NCBI GenBank assembly: GCA_947447465.1
Contig: CANFKE010000024.1
Coordinates: forward strand, 1-62,554
Reading direction: 5' to 3'
Length of the DNA stretch: 62,554 nucleotides
Source of the DNA: Chitinophagaceae bacterium
GTDB lineage: Bacteria; Bacteroidota; Bacteroidia; Chitinophagales; Chitinophagaceae
The position numbers were made by a program, and so were the translations under genes. Of this stretch, positions 53,690 to 62,554 are shown piece after piece (positions within the stretch are counted from its first letter, which is position 1; each line of letters starts with the position of its first letter). The notes under the pieces were generated by a model. It ran no database searches. It was given only the letters and a program-made list of their open reading frames with translations, and was not told the DNA's origin.

Positions 53690-55510
53690 TTATTTCATCT
53701 TTATCTCAACCCTTCTGTTCTGGGCTCTGCCTTCGGCTGAAGTATTAGGAGCTGCCGGAGACTTGCTACCATTAGCGCGAGTCTTCATTTGCTTAGCCTT
53801 TACTCCGTGTTTAGTCAGATATGCTTTTACAATAGCTGCACGCTTTGCAGACAGCGCCTTATTGTATGCCTTGCTACCGGTATTATCTGTATAACCATCG
53901 ATAACAATAGTTGCGTTCTTATTTTCTTTCAAGCGCTTCACTACCTCTTCAAGCGTAGGATATGATGACTTTTTGATCGCGATTTTATTAACATCGAACA
54001 ATATTGGAGTAGCAATATCGATCTGAACAGGTGCCGGATCAACTACCGGTGCCGGAGGAACAGGGCAACCATTGTTGCTTGCCGGTCCTGCTTCAGTAGG
54101 GCACTTATCTTCATTATCAGGGATACCATCACCATCTGTATCAGGACAACCGTGGAATTGGGCAAGACCCTTGATAGTTGGACATGCATCATCCTTATCT
54201 GCAATTCCGTCACCATCTGTATCAGGACAACCATTAAATTGTGAAAGACCTTTAATAGTAGGACATGCATCATCCTTGTCAGGAATGCCATCGCCATCAG
54301 TATCAGGACAACCATGGAACTGAGCAAGACCCTTGATAGTAGGACACTCATCTTCCTTATCTTGTATGCCGTCACCATCAGTATCTGGGCAGCCATGGAA
54401 CAATTCCAGGCCCTTAACCAACGGACACTCATCTCTTTTATCAGGAATACCATCGCCATCAGTATCCTTAGGTTTACCAAAGTAGATACGTGCGCCCAGA
54501 TTAACACCCAAAGTGCTGCTGTTGACAGTGCTCATACCATTGGTCAATGAACTGTAGCCGCCCACCTTATCTGTAAGTCTGTAATTATTCTCATTGCTCT
54601 TGAATGTCTGGTATGTATAGAACAGGCCCAGATCAAGTGCGATATGCTCGTTGATCAGATAACTTACAGATGGCTTTAACAACAATCCGATAGATCCTGT
54701 CTTGTAAGATGCATCACCTGATTTACTGTTAGGCTTTACACCCAATCCTACATTATATCCCTGACCACGCAATAAACCAAATGTATCTGCGATGTTGCCG
54801 TTAGGATTTTTAGTAGTATAGTATGATTTTGTGATCACCCAGTCAACGGCATCAAGCTTATCTATTGTATGCTGATCGTAATAGGAAGTATAGTTATCAC
54901 CTACCTTCTGGTATGCATATATAGCTTCGTAATCGAAAGATGCATCGGTAGTGTAGCTATTCTTCAACTGCAGATTGTAAAGAATACCCGCATCCATTGC
55001 AAAACCCCAATGTTTGCTGAATTGGTTTTTGTATTTAAGCACCAATGGGATATTCATGTTGGTCATGGTCAATGATTCCTTGATCGGACCATTAGCAGTT
55101 ATGTGCTGACGATAAATATCACCGCGGAAGTCAGTAGATTGGTATTCAACATGAAATTTATCCAATGTCATATCTCCAGACTGGCTCATGTACATGAAGC
55201 CCACACCAACACCCCAATTGCGGTTCTTACCGAAGAAATAACCCACCTGTGCATCAAACCCGTAAGCCATTCCGTTTTCAAACTTAACAGTACCGATGTT
55301 AGTAGCAGCAAGGGCATTAGTATAATTCCCCTTCATGTTTACCGGAGAGAGGTCCTGCATCAGCAGACCGCCTTTCAGGTTCAGGTCAAGACACCAAGCA
55401 GGCAGCAAAGCATCGTAATGCTTGTTCACCTTTTTGGTCTTTACGCTGTCCTGTGCTGTTGCCGCGAGCATGCTGCCGGCTGCAACTACTGACAATATGA
55501 TCTTTTTCAT
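53690..55510 (-). CDS. OmpA-family outer-membrane protein with five TSP3 repeats
   Basis: In this 606-residue protein the signal peptide ends MLAATAQ (20). Residues 40-345 form an outer-membrane beta-barrel. Residues 349-483 are five exact 27-residue thrombospondin type 3 calcium-binding repeats (DTDGDGIPD-x(4)-CP). Residues about 503-606 are the OmpA peptidoglycan-binding domain ('ATIVIDGYTDNTGSKAYNKA', 'NRRVEIKMK'). It anchors the outer membrane to peptidoglycan. It follows the 1832-codon adhesin gene by 55 bp on the same strand, so the two are probably co-transcribed. Confidence 0.93.
   Translation of the reverse strand: MKKIILSVVAAGSMLAATAQDSVKTKKVNKHYDALLPAWCLDLNLKGGLLMQDLSPVNMKGNYTNALAATNIGTVKFENGMAYGFDAQVGYFFGKNRNWGVGVGFMYMSQSGDMTLDKFHVEYQSTDFRGDIYRQHITANGPIKESLTMTNMNIPLVLKYKNQFSKHWGFAMDAGILYNLQLKNSYTTDASFDYEAIYAYQKVGDNYTSYYDQHTIDKLDAVDWVITKSYYTTKNPNGNIADTFGLLRGQGYNVGLGVKPNSKSGDASYKTGSIGLLLKPSVSYLINEHIALDLGLFYTYQTFKSNENNYRLTDKVGGYSSLTNGMSTVNSSTLGVNLGARIYFGKPKDTDGDGIPDKRDECPLVKGLELFHGCPDTDGDGIQDKEDECPTIKGLAQFHGCPDTDGDGIPDKDDACPTIKGLSQFNGCPDTDGDGIADKDDACPTIKGLAQFHGCPDTDGDGIPDNEDKCPTEAGPASNNGCPVPPAPVVDPAPVQIDIATPILFDVNKIAIKKSSYPTLEEVVKRLKENKNATIVIDGYTDNTGSKAYNKALSAKRAAIVKAYLTKHGVKAKQMKTRANGSKSPAAPNTSAEGRAQNRRVEIKMK
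54062..54466 (-). repeat. Five 81-bp tandem repeats encoding TSP3 calcium-binding units
   Basis: The five units are all exactly 27 codons and highly similar at protein and DNA level (CCATCACCATCTGTATCAGG-type blocks recur). The in-frame period allows repeat number to vary without breaking the gene. Confidence 0.85.
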
Positions 55511-55565
55511 GCTTGTTATTTGTTTATTGGTTATATAGTATTTTAGCTATTTACTACGTCTGTTT

Positions 55566-58500
55566 TTATTCCTTTATCAGTTTTGTAGTTCCAGCTTTCA
55601 CGCCATTGTGATAGCAAGAAACAATATACACACCTGCAGAAAGATCAGTAACATTCAGCACTGTCTTACCATTATTGAGTACATCTGTAGTTATCACTTT
55701 ACCGGTGATATCAGTAAGTTCCAAAGTATTTCTTCCATCATTCAAACCAGTTACATCTACAGCTACATTGTTGCTGGCAGGATTAGGGAATACATTTATT
55801 GCGGCTACAGTAGCAGTACCTATCTGAGTTACACCTGTAGGAGCATTGTAGTAACTCTTTGATGAGCAACCACCCTTAGAGGTCATTACCCAATACAGTT
55901 TGTGTGCAAAATCTGGTGACGCCTGATAGAAATTCTGGTCAACTTGTCCTGTATAGATAGTTGAATCTAAAGTAGTCACATCATCAAATCCCCACTGGTA
56001 GCTGTCTACCGTATTATCTACGCAAACGAAGTGATCATGCACATAATATACTCCAGGATTAGTTGCTTCACTTGAAGTAACAGTTACGGCAAAAGTATCG
56101 TTCCTGTAACATGCTATACCCGGTACATTAGCTGTAAGAATAACATTTGCATTACCTGCATCAGGGAAACTTACTATGGAATTTCTGTGACCTGAACCCT
56201 GAGCAAGAACAGTAGCACCGATAGCACTCCATGTATATTGTACCGTATCCGGAGCATCAGTAGCTGCTCCGAAATTCTGGAACATTGTATTGCTACATAC
56301 TGATGACGGAGTATTGATCGCGATAACCGGAACCTGAGGTGCAGGGTTAACAGTAACTGTCACGTTCTGAGGATTAGAGCAACCGAATGCAGAAAGCGTG
56401 TAATGATAAATTACAGTCTTAGGTGCAAGGGTCATATTGTTCAACACTTCATTGACTACACCCGCTGTGCCGGTAGAAACACCCGCTGTATTACTGATTC
56501 CGGGAGCTGTTGCACGAGTCCATGCAAATGTAGTACCTGTTGTAGCACTACCAGGAGTGTAATTGAAAGGAGCACCACTACATACTGTAGCTATCGTAGT
56601 TCCGGACAATAGCGGAGTTGGGTTAACAGTTGCTGTAACCGTTTGTACATACTGACAAGCATTAGCAGTAAGCGTAAAGATATAATCAGTAGTTACCTGA
56701 TGATTAGTAGTGTTAGCCAATATCTCAGCAACGCTATCAGCTCCGGCACCGGCCAGATTACTGATACCTGTAACCGCTGCACGAGTCCATACATAGCTTG
56801 TTCCTACAGTAGCGCTAGCAGGTATATATGTAAAGGATGTATTGTTGCATACTGCAGCAGGAGTCAGTGAGCTGCTTAACTTAGGTGTTGGATTAACTAC
56901 AACCGCTACTGTTTGCGTATTACTGCAACCATTAGCTGTAAGTGTATATAGATAAAGTACTGTAGCAGGATCTGCTATTGTATTATCCAGATATTCAAGT
57001 GGATCATTATTACCATTTGCAAGAGTGTTAGCAATACCGGCAACAACCGAACGACTCCAACCGAATGTAGTTCCTGCTGTAGTGCTTGTTGGTACATAAG
57101 TAAATAATGTGCTGTCACAGATAGCTACAGGAGTAAGCGTTGAGCTCAGTAATGGCTTAGGGTTAACTGTAACCGTCACTGCCTGAGTATTCATACAACC
57201 ATTAGCTATCAGAGTATCTATATAAGTAACAACTACCGGAGCAGATGTTGTATTAACAAGATATTCCGAAGGATCATTCGAGCCACTAGCAGCAACATTG
57301 CTTATTCCTGTCACCGCTGCGCGGCTCCAGGTAAATGCCGTACCTGCAGTTGCGCTTGTTGGCGTATAGCTGAACAATGTGCTATCACAAACAGGGGCTG
57401 CAGTAAGAGTAGATGTCAGTACCGGAGTAGGATTAACAACCACAACAACATTCTGAGTATTGGTGCAACCATTAGCAGAAAGAGTGTAAACATAGGTAAC
57501 TGCAACGGGAGCTGTAGTTGTATTATTCAATGTTTCAGCCGGATCTGTATTATCGGCATTAGCAGCATTACTGATGCCTGCTACTACGTCACGGCTCCAT
57601 ACATAATGTGTACCGGTCGTAAGACTTGATGGCGTATAAGCGAAAACAGTGTTGTCGCATATAGCAGCAGGAGTAAGTGTGGTGCTCAATAATGGCTTAG
57701 GATATACTGTTACTACGACTGTCTGGGTATTAGAACAACCGTTAGCTGTAAGCGTATATACGTAAACAACATTCACAGGATCAGGTGTAGTATTTATCAG
57801 ATACTCCATCGGGTTATCAGTTCCTGCATTAGCTGCATTGCTGATACCTGTTACCGCAGCGCGGCTCCATGAATAAGTAGTACCTGTTGTTGCACTTGTC
57901 GGTGTATAACTGAATAGTGAACTATCGCAAACAGGAGTTGCAGTGAGTGTACTACTCAACACAGGTGTTGGATAAACGGTAACACTTACATCTTCCGAAT
58001 TGGCACAGCTATTGGCTGTCAGTGTATAATTGTAGGTCACAATTACAGGATCAGTAGTAGTATTGATCAATACCTCATTAGGATCATCACTACCCGCATT
58101 AGCGGCATTGGTAATGCCGGTTACAGTAGCACGACTCCATGAATATGCGGTACCAGCGGTAGCACTTGTAGGAGTATAGTTAAATACTGTGTTATTGCAT
58201 ACCGGTGTTGCGGTCAATGTGCTGGTCAATACCGGAGTTGGATTTACAGTAATAGTAAATGTATCAGTAAGACCGTAGCAACCCAACTGAACAGGAGTAA
58301 CATGTACTTCTGCAATAACCGGATCAGTAGTAGTATTTACAGCAGTGAAGCTGCTGATATTTCCTGTTCCTGAATTGGCAAGGCCGATTCCGGTATTGCT
58401 GTTTGTCCAAACATAGCCTGGTAAAGCTGCTGCACTAGCAAAGCCAGGTGCAGTACCCGCAAAATCAATTGCATTGGTTGATGCATTATTACATACTGCA

Positions 58501-61055
58501 ACATCAGATACCGGATTCATTGCAGGAGTAGGATTAACTCTGATAGTGAGTGTTGTAGCATTTCCTGTACAACCTTCAGCAGAAGCTGTTACACTCACTG
58601 TAGCAACAACAGGGAAAGGGTCATTGTTTACAGCAGTAAATGAAGCAATATTTCCAGTGCCTGAAGTAGCTAATCCTATTGTAGCATTGTTGTTACTCCA
58701 TGCATAGGTCGCACCGGTTACATTGCTACCCAATATTACGGTAGCAGTAGTATCACCATTACATACAGTAACATTACTTAACGTATTTACTGATGGTTTT
58801 GGATTAACAACAACAGTAACATCTTGTGTATTACTGCAACTGTTAGCAGTAAGCGTATAAACGTAGGTTACAGTTATTGGTGCATTTGTTGTGTTAACCA
58901 AAGTTTCTTCAGGATCATCTGTACCGCTGTTTGCAGTATTGCTGATACCTGTAACAAGTGCACGACTCCAAGTAAAAGAAGTACCTGTGGTAGCACTAGT
59001 AGGTAAATAATCGAAAGGACTATTTGAACAAACCGGGGTTGCAGTAAGCGTGCTGCTCAATACAGGCGTAGGCTTTACTGTAACATTTACCTGCTGAGTG
59101 TTTGAGCAGCCATTTGCGGTAAGTGTGTATATATAAGTAACGACAACCGGATCTGTAGTGGTATTCACTAATGTTTCAGCCGGATCGTCGGATCCGTTGG
59201 CAGCAACATTATTTATTCCTGTAACTGCTGCACGACTCCAAGCAAAAGCAGCACTACCCTCGTTACTAGCAGGCGTGTAATGGAAAACTGTATTATTACA
59301 AATAGCTGAAGGTGTCAATGTACTTGTCAATACAGCCTTAGCGTAAACATCAACTTTTACTGTCTGAGTATTACTGCAACCATCAGCTGTAAGTGTATAA
59401 ACATACTCAACACCCGGGGCAGTCAATGGAGAAGTATTGTATAAATACTCCATCGGATCATCTGTACCTGTTGCAGCGGGATTAATTACATCTTCTCCTC
59501 TGAATGCACGTGACCAACTGAATGTTGTATTGGGCAATGAGCTTGCAGGCGTATAAGTAAACAATACACTGTCGCATATTGCAGCAGGTGTAAGCGTGCT
59601 GGTCAAAGTAGGTACAGGCTTAATAAATGTTGTAAATGTATATGGAGTTCCTACGCAACCATGATTGGAGCCTGTAACAGTGTAGGTAGCAGCAATGGTG
59701 CCACTATAAACTGACGTAGAACCTGTAGTAGCACTCAGGTTAGCAGCAGGTGTCCATACATAGCTATCTGCACCGGTAGCAGTAAGGGTTGTTGAAGATC
59801 CGTTACATACAGTATCTGATCCGGATAAATTTATTGTAGGATAGGCATATACATTAGCAACTACAATGATAGTATCAGAAGCAGTTCCGTCTGTAACCCT
59901 TATTTTAAATGATTCTGTACCGGAAAATCCATTAGCAGGAATATATGTAATCGTTCCACCAGGAGTAACATCTGTACCTCCTGAAGTTGCAATGGCTCCA
60001 GTAATTGTTAGTGTTCCATCCTGATCCGGAGCAGTTAACTGGGTCCATGTTAAAGTCTGTGATGCATCAGCATCACTTACGTGAAGTAAAGACTTGATAT
60101 CAGTTGCAGCTGCATTCTGGCATACAGAAAGACTAGTTGTTGCCCCATTTACAAATGAAGGTGTAATATTAGCAGGCACATAAGATATTATCAGATAGCC
60201 ATTTCCGGAATTATATCCTTGTGTATATGTTCCGGTACCAATTTCAGAATCAAAATAAGATGATCCGCCGCCACCGCCGCCGCCAGGTCCGGCTCCGGTA
60301 GTTCCACCACCGCCGCCGCCAAAATAGCCGCCACCGCCACCACCGGGAATTCCATTTCCGGTAGAAGCATTTCCCCCGATTCCAAGTGCACCATTTCCTC
60401 CGTTAGGTTGTCCTCCAAATGTTCCACCTAATCCACCAGCAGCAGATCCGCCACCAGTTGCTGCAGTTATACCCGAACCAGTATTACCATTACCACCAAC
60501 TGCATTACCACCTGCACCTCCAGCTTGCGGACTTGCAGTGTAACCGCCTCCGCCGCCGCCACCTGCAACTATGACTCTGTCATTTAAGGTAGTACCACCA
60601 ATTCTAATATCGGTAGCACCACCACCACCACCACCAGTGTATCCGGGAGGAACCGTACTATAATATCCACCAGATCCACCTCCATTATATCCACCCGGTG
60701 CGGCGCTAGCAGAAGAAAGATTCCCATCTCCTCCCGCACCACCAACAAAAATATTCAATACCTGACCAGGGGAAACTGTCAAAGTGGCCTGAACTCGACC
60801 ACCAAGTGCTTGAGTAGTATTAGTAGCATCACCGCCACCCTGAGCACCGCCTGCATCAACTGTAATACTTGTTACACCTGATGGAACTGTCCAAGTCTGC
60901 ATTGAACCTGTAAATGAAAAAGGTACATTTGTCTGAGCAAATGAACACACATTTATAGCTAGAATACCTACCAACAAAAATAAATTCGCATATAAAATAT
61001 GTCTGCAATTTTTTGTTTTACCACTACCTTTCAATTGAAAAACTGTTAATCTCAT
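55566..61055 (-). CDS. Very large T9SS adhesin: glycine-rich N-terminal domain plus ten PKD-like domains
   Basis: The 1829-residue protein starts MRLTVFQLKG (GTG at 61064 is an alternative). The signal peptide ends VCSFAQ. Residues 45-290 are a glycine-rich domain ('GGGGGGGYTASPQAGGAGG'-type), followed by a cadherin-like/VCBS-like domain to about 400 (FKIRVTDGTASDTI) and an Ig-like domain. Ten PKD-like domains of about 88 residues follow ('STLT-x-x-(A/P)-(I/V)-C...YTP-x-S-x(3)-GT-x-(F/Y)-x-W-(S/T)-R...GI-(S/T/N)'), three before and seven after two related domains with TGNI motifs. It ends with a type A sorting domain (INVFPNPASNNVAVDV ... GVYIVSCYHNG, split). Confidence 0.92.
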   Translation of the reverse strand: MRLTVFQLKGSGKTKNCRHILYANLFLLVGILAINVCSFAQTNVPFSFTGSMQTWTVPSGVTSITVDAGGAQGGGDATNTTQALGGRVQATLTVSPGQVLNIFVGGAGGDGNLSSASAAPGGYNGGGSGGYYSTVPPGYTGGGGGGATDIRIGGTTLNDRVIVAGGGGGGGYTASPQAGGAGGNAVGGNGNTGSGITAATGGGSAAGGLGGTFGGQPNGGNGALGIGGNASTGNGIPGGGGGGYFGGGGGGTTGAGPGGGGGGGSSYFDSEIGTGTYTQGYNSGNGYLIISYVPANITPSFVNGATTSLSVCQNAAATDIKSLLHVSDADASQTLTWTQLTAPDQDGTLTITGAIATSGGTDVTPGGTITYIPANGFSGTESFKIRVTDGTASDTIIVVANVYAYPTINLSGSDTVCNGSSTTLTATGADSYVWTPAANLSATTGSTSVYSGTIAATYTVTGSNHGCVGTPYTFTTFIKPVPTLTSTLTPAAICDSVLFTYTPASSLPNTTFSWSRAFRGEDVINPAATGTDDPMEYLYNTSPLTAPGVEYVYTLTADGCSNTQTVKVDVYAKAVLTSTLTPSAICNNTVFHYTPASNEGSAAFAWSRAAVTGINNVAANGSDDPAETLVNTTTDPVVVTYIYTLTANGCSNTQQVNVTVKPTPVLSSTLTATPVCSNSPFDYLPTSATTGTSFTWSRALVTGISNTANSGTDDPEETLVNTTNAPITVTYVYTLTANSCSNTQDVTVVVNPKPSVNTLSNVTVCNGDTTATVILGSNVTGATYAWSNNNATIGLATSGTGNIASFTAVNNDPFPVVATVSVTASAEGCTGNATTLTIRVNPTPAMNPVSDVAVCNNASTNAIDFAGTAPGFASAAALPGYVWTNSNTGIGLANSGTGNISSFTAVNTTTDPVIAEVHVTPVQLGCYGLTDTFTITVNPTPVLTSTLTATPVCNNTVFNYTPTSATAGTAYSWSRATVTGITNAANAGSDDPNEVLINTTTDPVIVTYNYTLTANSCANSEDVSVTVYPTPVLSSTLTATPVCDSSLFSYTPTSATTGTTYSWSRAAVTGISNAANAGTDNPMEYLINTTPDPVNVVYVYTLTANGCSNTQTVVVTVYPKPLLSTTLTPAAICDNTVFAYTPSSLTTGTHYVWSRDVVAGISNAANADNTDPAETLNNTTTAPVAVTYVYTLSANGCTNTQNVVVVVNPTPVLTSTLTAAPVCDSTLFSYTPTSATAGTAFTWSRAAVTGISNVAASGSNDPSEYLVNTTSAPVVVTYIDTLIANGCMNTQAVTVTVNPKPLLSSTLTPVAICDSTLFTYVPTSTTAGTTFGWSRSVVAGIANTLANGNNDPLEYLDNTIADPATVLYLYTLTANGCSNTQTVAVVVNPTPKLSSSLTPAAVCNNTSFTYIPASATVGTSYVWTRAAVTGISNLAGAGADSVAEILANTTNHQVTTDYIFTLTANACQYVQTVTATVNPTPLLSGTTIATVCSGAPFNYTPGSATTGTTFAWTRATAPGISNTAGVSTGTAGVVNEVLNNMTLAPKTVIYHYTLSAFGCSNPQNVTVTVNPAPQVPVIAINTPSSVCSNTMFQNFGAATDAPDTVQYTWSAIGATVLAQGSGHRNSIVSFPDAGNANVILTANVPGIACYRNDTFAVTVTSSEATNPGVYYVHDHFVCVDNTVDSYQWGFDDVTTLDSTIYTGQVDQNFYQASPDFAHKLYWVMTSKGGCSSKSYYNAPTGVTQIGTATVAAINVFPNPASNNVAVDVTGLNDGRNTLELTDITGKVITTDVLNNGKTVLNVTDLSAGVYIVSCYHNGVKAGTTKLIKE

Positions 61056-61064
61056 AATATACAC

Positions 61065-61536
61065 TTTACTTTAAAACTCAATACCGATAAAAATTTATTA
61101 ATAACAAAAAATACAGAGAATGTAATATCTGTAATTGTTAATGTACATTTTCGGGGCGCAAAACTATGTAATTATACTTACACTTTTTTACCTTAGTAAC
61201 ACACAAGTCAATACATGCCTTGGGGAAACATCATCATTAAATATTTATACATGTATATTTATATAAAAACCAACAATAAATCAAATAAATGAAAAATAAT
61301 TAATTATGATAAATGAAATCTAATTTTGGCTGATCAAATTATTAGAATGAAAATATCTTTATATCAAGAGCTTACATAAGTTATCATCGACTAGTAATTT
61401 ATTTCTCTCGAAGTGCACAAATAACTACTCGTATAATGCTATATTTTATGTTACACTAAACAACATATTAATTTTACCTAAATAAAAAACTTACATACAT
61501 TGTCGATAAATGTACGAAATAAACATATAAAAACGC
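61065..61536. other. Divergent intergenic region, very AT-rich
   Basis: The 472 bp between the adhesin and the TetR gene contain a TAGTTTTG -7 element (minus, 61166-61159, about 104 bp upstream of the adhesin ATG), a perfect 12-bp palindrome TATACATGTATA (61246-61257) and the operator candidate at 61496-61514. No coding frame. AT-richness is unusual even for this genome. Confidence 0.55.
61496..61514. promoter_or_regulatory. Candidate TetR-family operator
   Basis: TACATT and its complement AATGTA are separated by 7 nt (GTCGATA), giving a 19-bp dyad of the size bound by TetR dimers. It ends 22 bp before the ATG of the TetR gene, a position suited to autorepression. Confidence 0.45.
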
Positions 61537-62064
61537 ATGAATAGAAAAGAAAAAATAGCCACATCAGCGTTACATTTATTTGCAGAAAAAGGGTATGAAA
61601 ACACCACTACCGCACTCATAGCACATACGGCCGGAGTATCGGAAGCACTTATATTTAAGCATTTCGGGAATAAGGAACATTTGCTGAGTTATGTTGTAAA
61701 AAGCGGATATAACAGAATAGTGACCCATAACAGAGGAATGATAAAGGAAACTGACCCTCTGAAACTCATATTTAAAGTAATAGACCTACCTAGTAAGCTG
61801 ATACAAGATGAGCCGGAGTTTTGGAAATTACAGACTCGACTGATGGATATTGAAGCATTTGAGATCCAATATCAGTTATTTCTTCAACCGGTTTATACCT
61901 TACTTACTAAAGCATTCGCAGATCTGAAATATAGCTCCCCGGAAAAAGAAACTGAATTAATTCTGCTAATGATAGAAGGTATGTGGAAAAGCTACGTTGC
62001 TAAAAAAGACGAACAAACCAGACAGTTGGCTGCATTCATAAAAACAAAATATGGACTACAATAA
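61537..62064 (+). CDS. TetR/AcrR family transcriptional regulator
   Basis: In this 175-residue protein the N-terminal HTH is typical ('KIATSALHLFAEKGYENTTT', 'IAHTAGVSEALIFKHFGNKE'). The C-terminal ligand-binding half is divergent, so the ligand is unknown. Divergent orientation to the adhesin/OmpA unit and the shared 472-bp intergenic region make that unit a possible target, as well as itself. Confidence 0.9.
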   Translation: MNRKEKIATSALHLFAEKGYENTTTALIAHTAGVSEALIFKHFGNKEHLLSYVVKSGYNRIVTHNRGMIKETDPLKLIFKVIDLPSKLIQDEPEFWKLQTRLMDIEAFEIQYQLFLQPVYTLLTKAFADLKYSSPEKETELILLMIEGMWKSYVAKKDEQTRQLAAFIKTKYGLQ

Positions 62065-62119
62065 CTAAGATCTCATCCTTTGAAGGTCAGAATTATTTAT
62101 GAACCGTTGCTTCAGGAAG

Positions 62120-62210
62120 CCTTCGATGGTTCATCCCAGCGAGAACATGGATCGATCCTGAAAACTTTCGGGAGACCCTCCGGGTTATGAGCCTGAAACT
62201 TGAGCCATAA
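62120..62210 (-). pseudogene. Degenerate tRNA-Met-like sequence (anticodon CAT)
   Basis: On the minus strand 62195-62178 reads CAGGCTCATAACCCGGAG, close to the anticodon arm of tRNA-Met/fMet (CGGGCTCATAACCCG): loop CTCATAA with CAT anticodon, stem CAGG/CCCG with one mismatch, followed by GGTC as in the variable loop. The T-arm and acceptor do not fold properly, so it is not a functional tRNA. It may be a relic of a tRNA gene or of an att site. Confidence 0.3.
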
Positions 62211-62227
62211 AAAACACCTGAAAATGA

Positions 62228-62254
62228 AAAAGCCACCAAAATTTGGTGGCTTTT
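62228..62254. terminator. Intrinsic terminator hairpin
   Basis: AAAAGCCACCAAA and its exact complement TTTGGTGGCTTTT are separated by one A (a practical loop of about 7 nt). It is flanked by A and T tracts, so it can act in both directions. It could end the TetR transcript. Confidence 0.8.
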
Positions 62255-62408
62255 GTAGACACGACAGTGCCATTATCGAACCTTTTGAAGCAAAAGTTTA
62301 AGTTGATCTATGAATGTTTTGCGATGGGAAAGCAATATCAGGTTCAAGACCGGATGGGAAGCGAATAATAGCAAATTAACCTTGGGACTTTTTCGTCAAA
62401 CCTTAATT

Positions 62409-62442
62409 ATAAAAGCAAGAGATTTCGGTCTCTTGCTTTTAT
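62409..62442 (-). terminator. Intrinsic terminator of the HU-like gene
   Basis: A 14-bp stem ATAAAAGCAAGAGA/TCTCTTGCTTTTAT with loop TTTCGG begins 19 bp after the stop codon. Confidence 0.85.
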
Positions 62443-62461
62443 GATTATAAGGATATTGTGT

Positions 62462-62554
62462 TTACTTTTTCTTGTTTATGCTTTCCGCAAAACTCTTTCC
62501 AGCCTTTAACTTAGGTACTTTTGATGCCTTGATCCTACGCTTGCACGCTGTTAG
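62462..62554 (-). CDS. HU/IHF-family DNA-binding protein, C-terminal 30 codons only
   Basis: The minus-strand frame enters from the right edge and ends with TAA at 62464-62462. The visible residues LTACKRRIKASKVPKLKAGK and SFAESINKKK match the C-terminus of HU-like proteins (...(I/V)-x-A-S-x-V-P-x-F/L-K-(A/P)-GK-x-(F/L)-x-(E/D)-x-(I/V)-N). HU bends and compacts DNA. The N-terminus is outside, so the length and the exact type are unknown. Confidence 0.7.
   Translation of the reverse strand, partial: LTACKRRIKASKVPKLKAGKSFAESINKKK

Larger units (their letters stand above)
62065..62461. other. Intergenic region between TetR and HU-like gene
   Basis: The 397 bp contain the tRNA-Met-like remnant (62120-62210), a terminator at 62228-62254 and the terminator of the HU-like gene at 62409-62442. 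Between 62260 and 62400 nothing was recognised. Confidence 0.5.

Noticed and set aside
60191..60427. 78-codon minus-strand frame inside the adhesin gene
   Set aside because: It is out of frame with the adhesin and arises from the repetitive glycine codons.

Overview
The window reads as chromosomal DNA of a Bacteroidota bacterium, probably of the Chitinophagales/Sphingobacteriia type. The evidence is of three kinds. Several giant secreted proteins end in type IX secretion (T9SS) sorting domains. One carries the gliding-motility-associated C-terminal (CHU_C) domain. Promoter elements of the Bacteroidota form (TTG-N20-TAnnTTTG) sit upstream of two genes. No plasmid backbone or complete prophage is visible, and the housekeeping genes (frr, ruvC, trxB, yebC family, cdd, tRNA-Lys, an HU-like gene) indicate chromosome.

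Layout. 1-8449 (-) is the N-terminal part of a giant surface protein that runs off the left edge (at least 2816 codons, open throughout). 9104-11032 (-) is a beta-propeller T9SS protein. 11276-14759 (+) holds small metabolic and hypothetical genes, including a flavin monooxygenase, a YodC-like protein and a LOG-family protein. 14766-21919 (-) holds a CoA-transferase/hydrolase, a beta-CASP metallo-hydrolase and a GH3/GH29 glycosidase pair. 22224-23450 (+) encodes a PAS/HisKA protein without an ATPase domain and a small membrane protein. 23502-25722 is a compact AT-rich segment bounded by 53-bp direct repeats derived from the 3' end and terminator of tRNA-Lys; it carries two GIY-YIG proteins, one with two GIY-YIG modules. 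25862-31232 holds a porin, cytochrome c, an M28 peptidase, a PD40 propeller protein, cdd and a small membrane protein. 31420-35034 (+) is a CHU_C-type adhesin. 35228-37565 (-) holds trxB, a DUF4249 lipoprotein and an A-type Fe-S carrier.

37741-38954 is the most unusual stretch. A stand-alone phage-terminase-like helix-turn-helix gene has seven helically phased AAAGTGGCAG-type repeats just downstream, two inverted copies beyond them, and a pair of nested TGGTAC palindromes upstream. After it come frr, a sterol-desaturase-family gene, an EVE-domain gene, a YebC-family gene, a 1451-aa repeat protein with alternating A-B domain repeats, an OmpR-type regulator, ruvC, a DUF3108 gene, formiminotransferase-cyclodeaminase, a 46-residue His-rich lipoprotein, a transglutaminase-like protein and an acetyltransferase. 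The right end holds an OmpA/TSP3 protein and an 1832-codon PKD-like adhesin (probably co-transcribed), a TetR regulator with a candidate operator, and the 3' end of an HU-like gene.

The dominant theme is cell-surface and secreted repeat proteins exported by T9SS: five large ones make up close to half of the window, and both type A and type B sorting signals occur. The best candidates for something undescribed are the tRNA-Lys GIY-YIG segment and the TerS-like gene with its phased repeat array.
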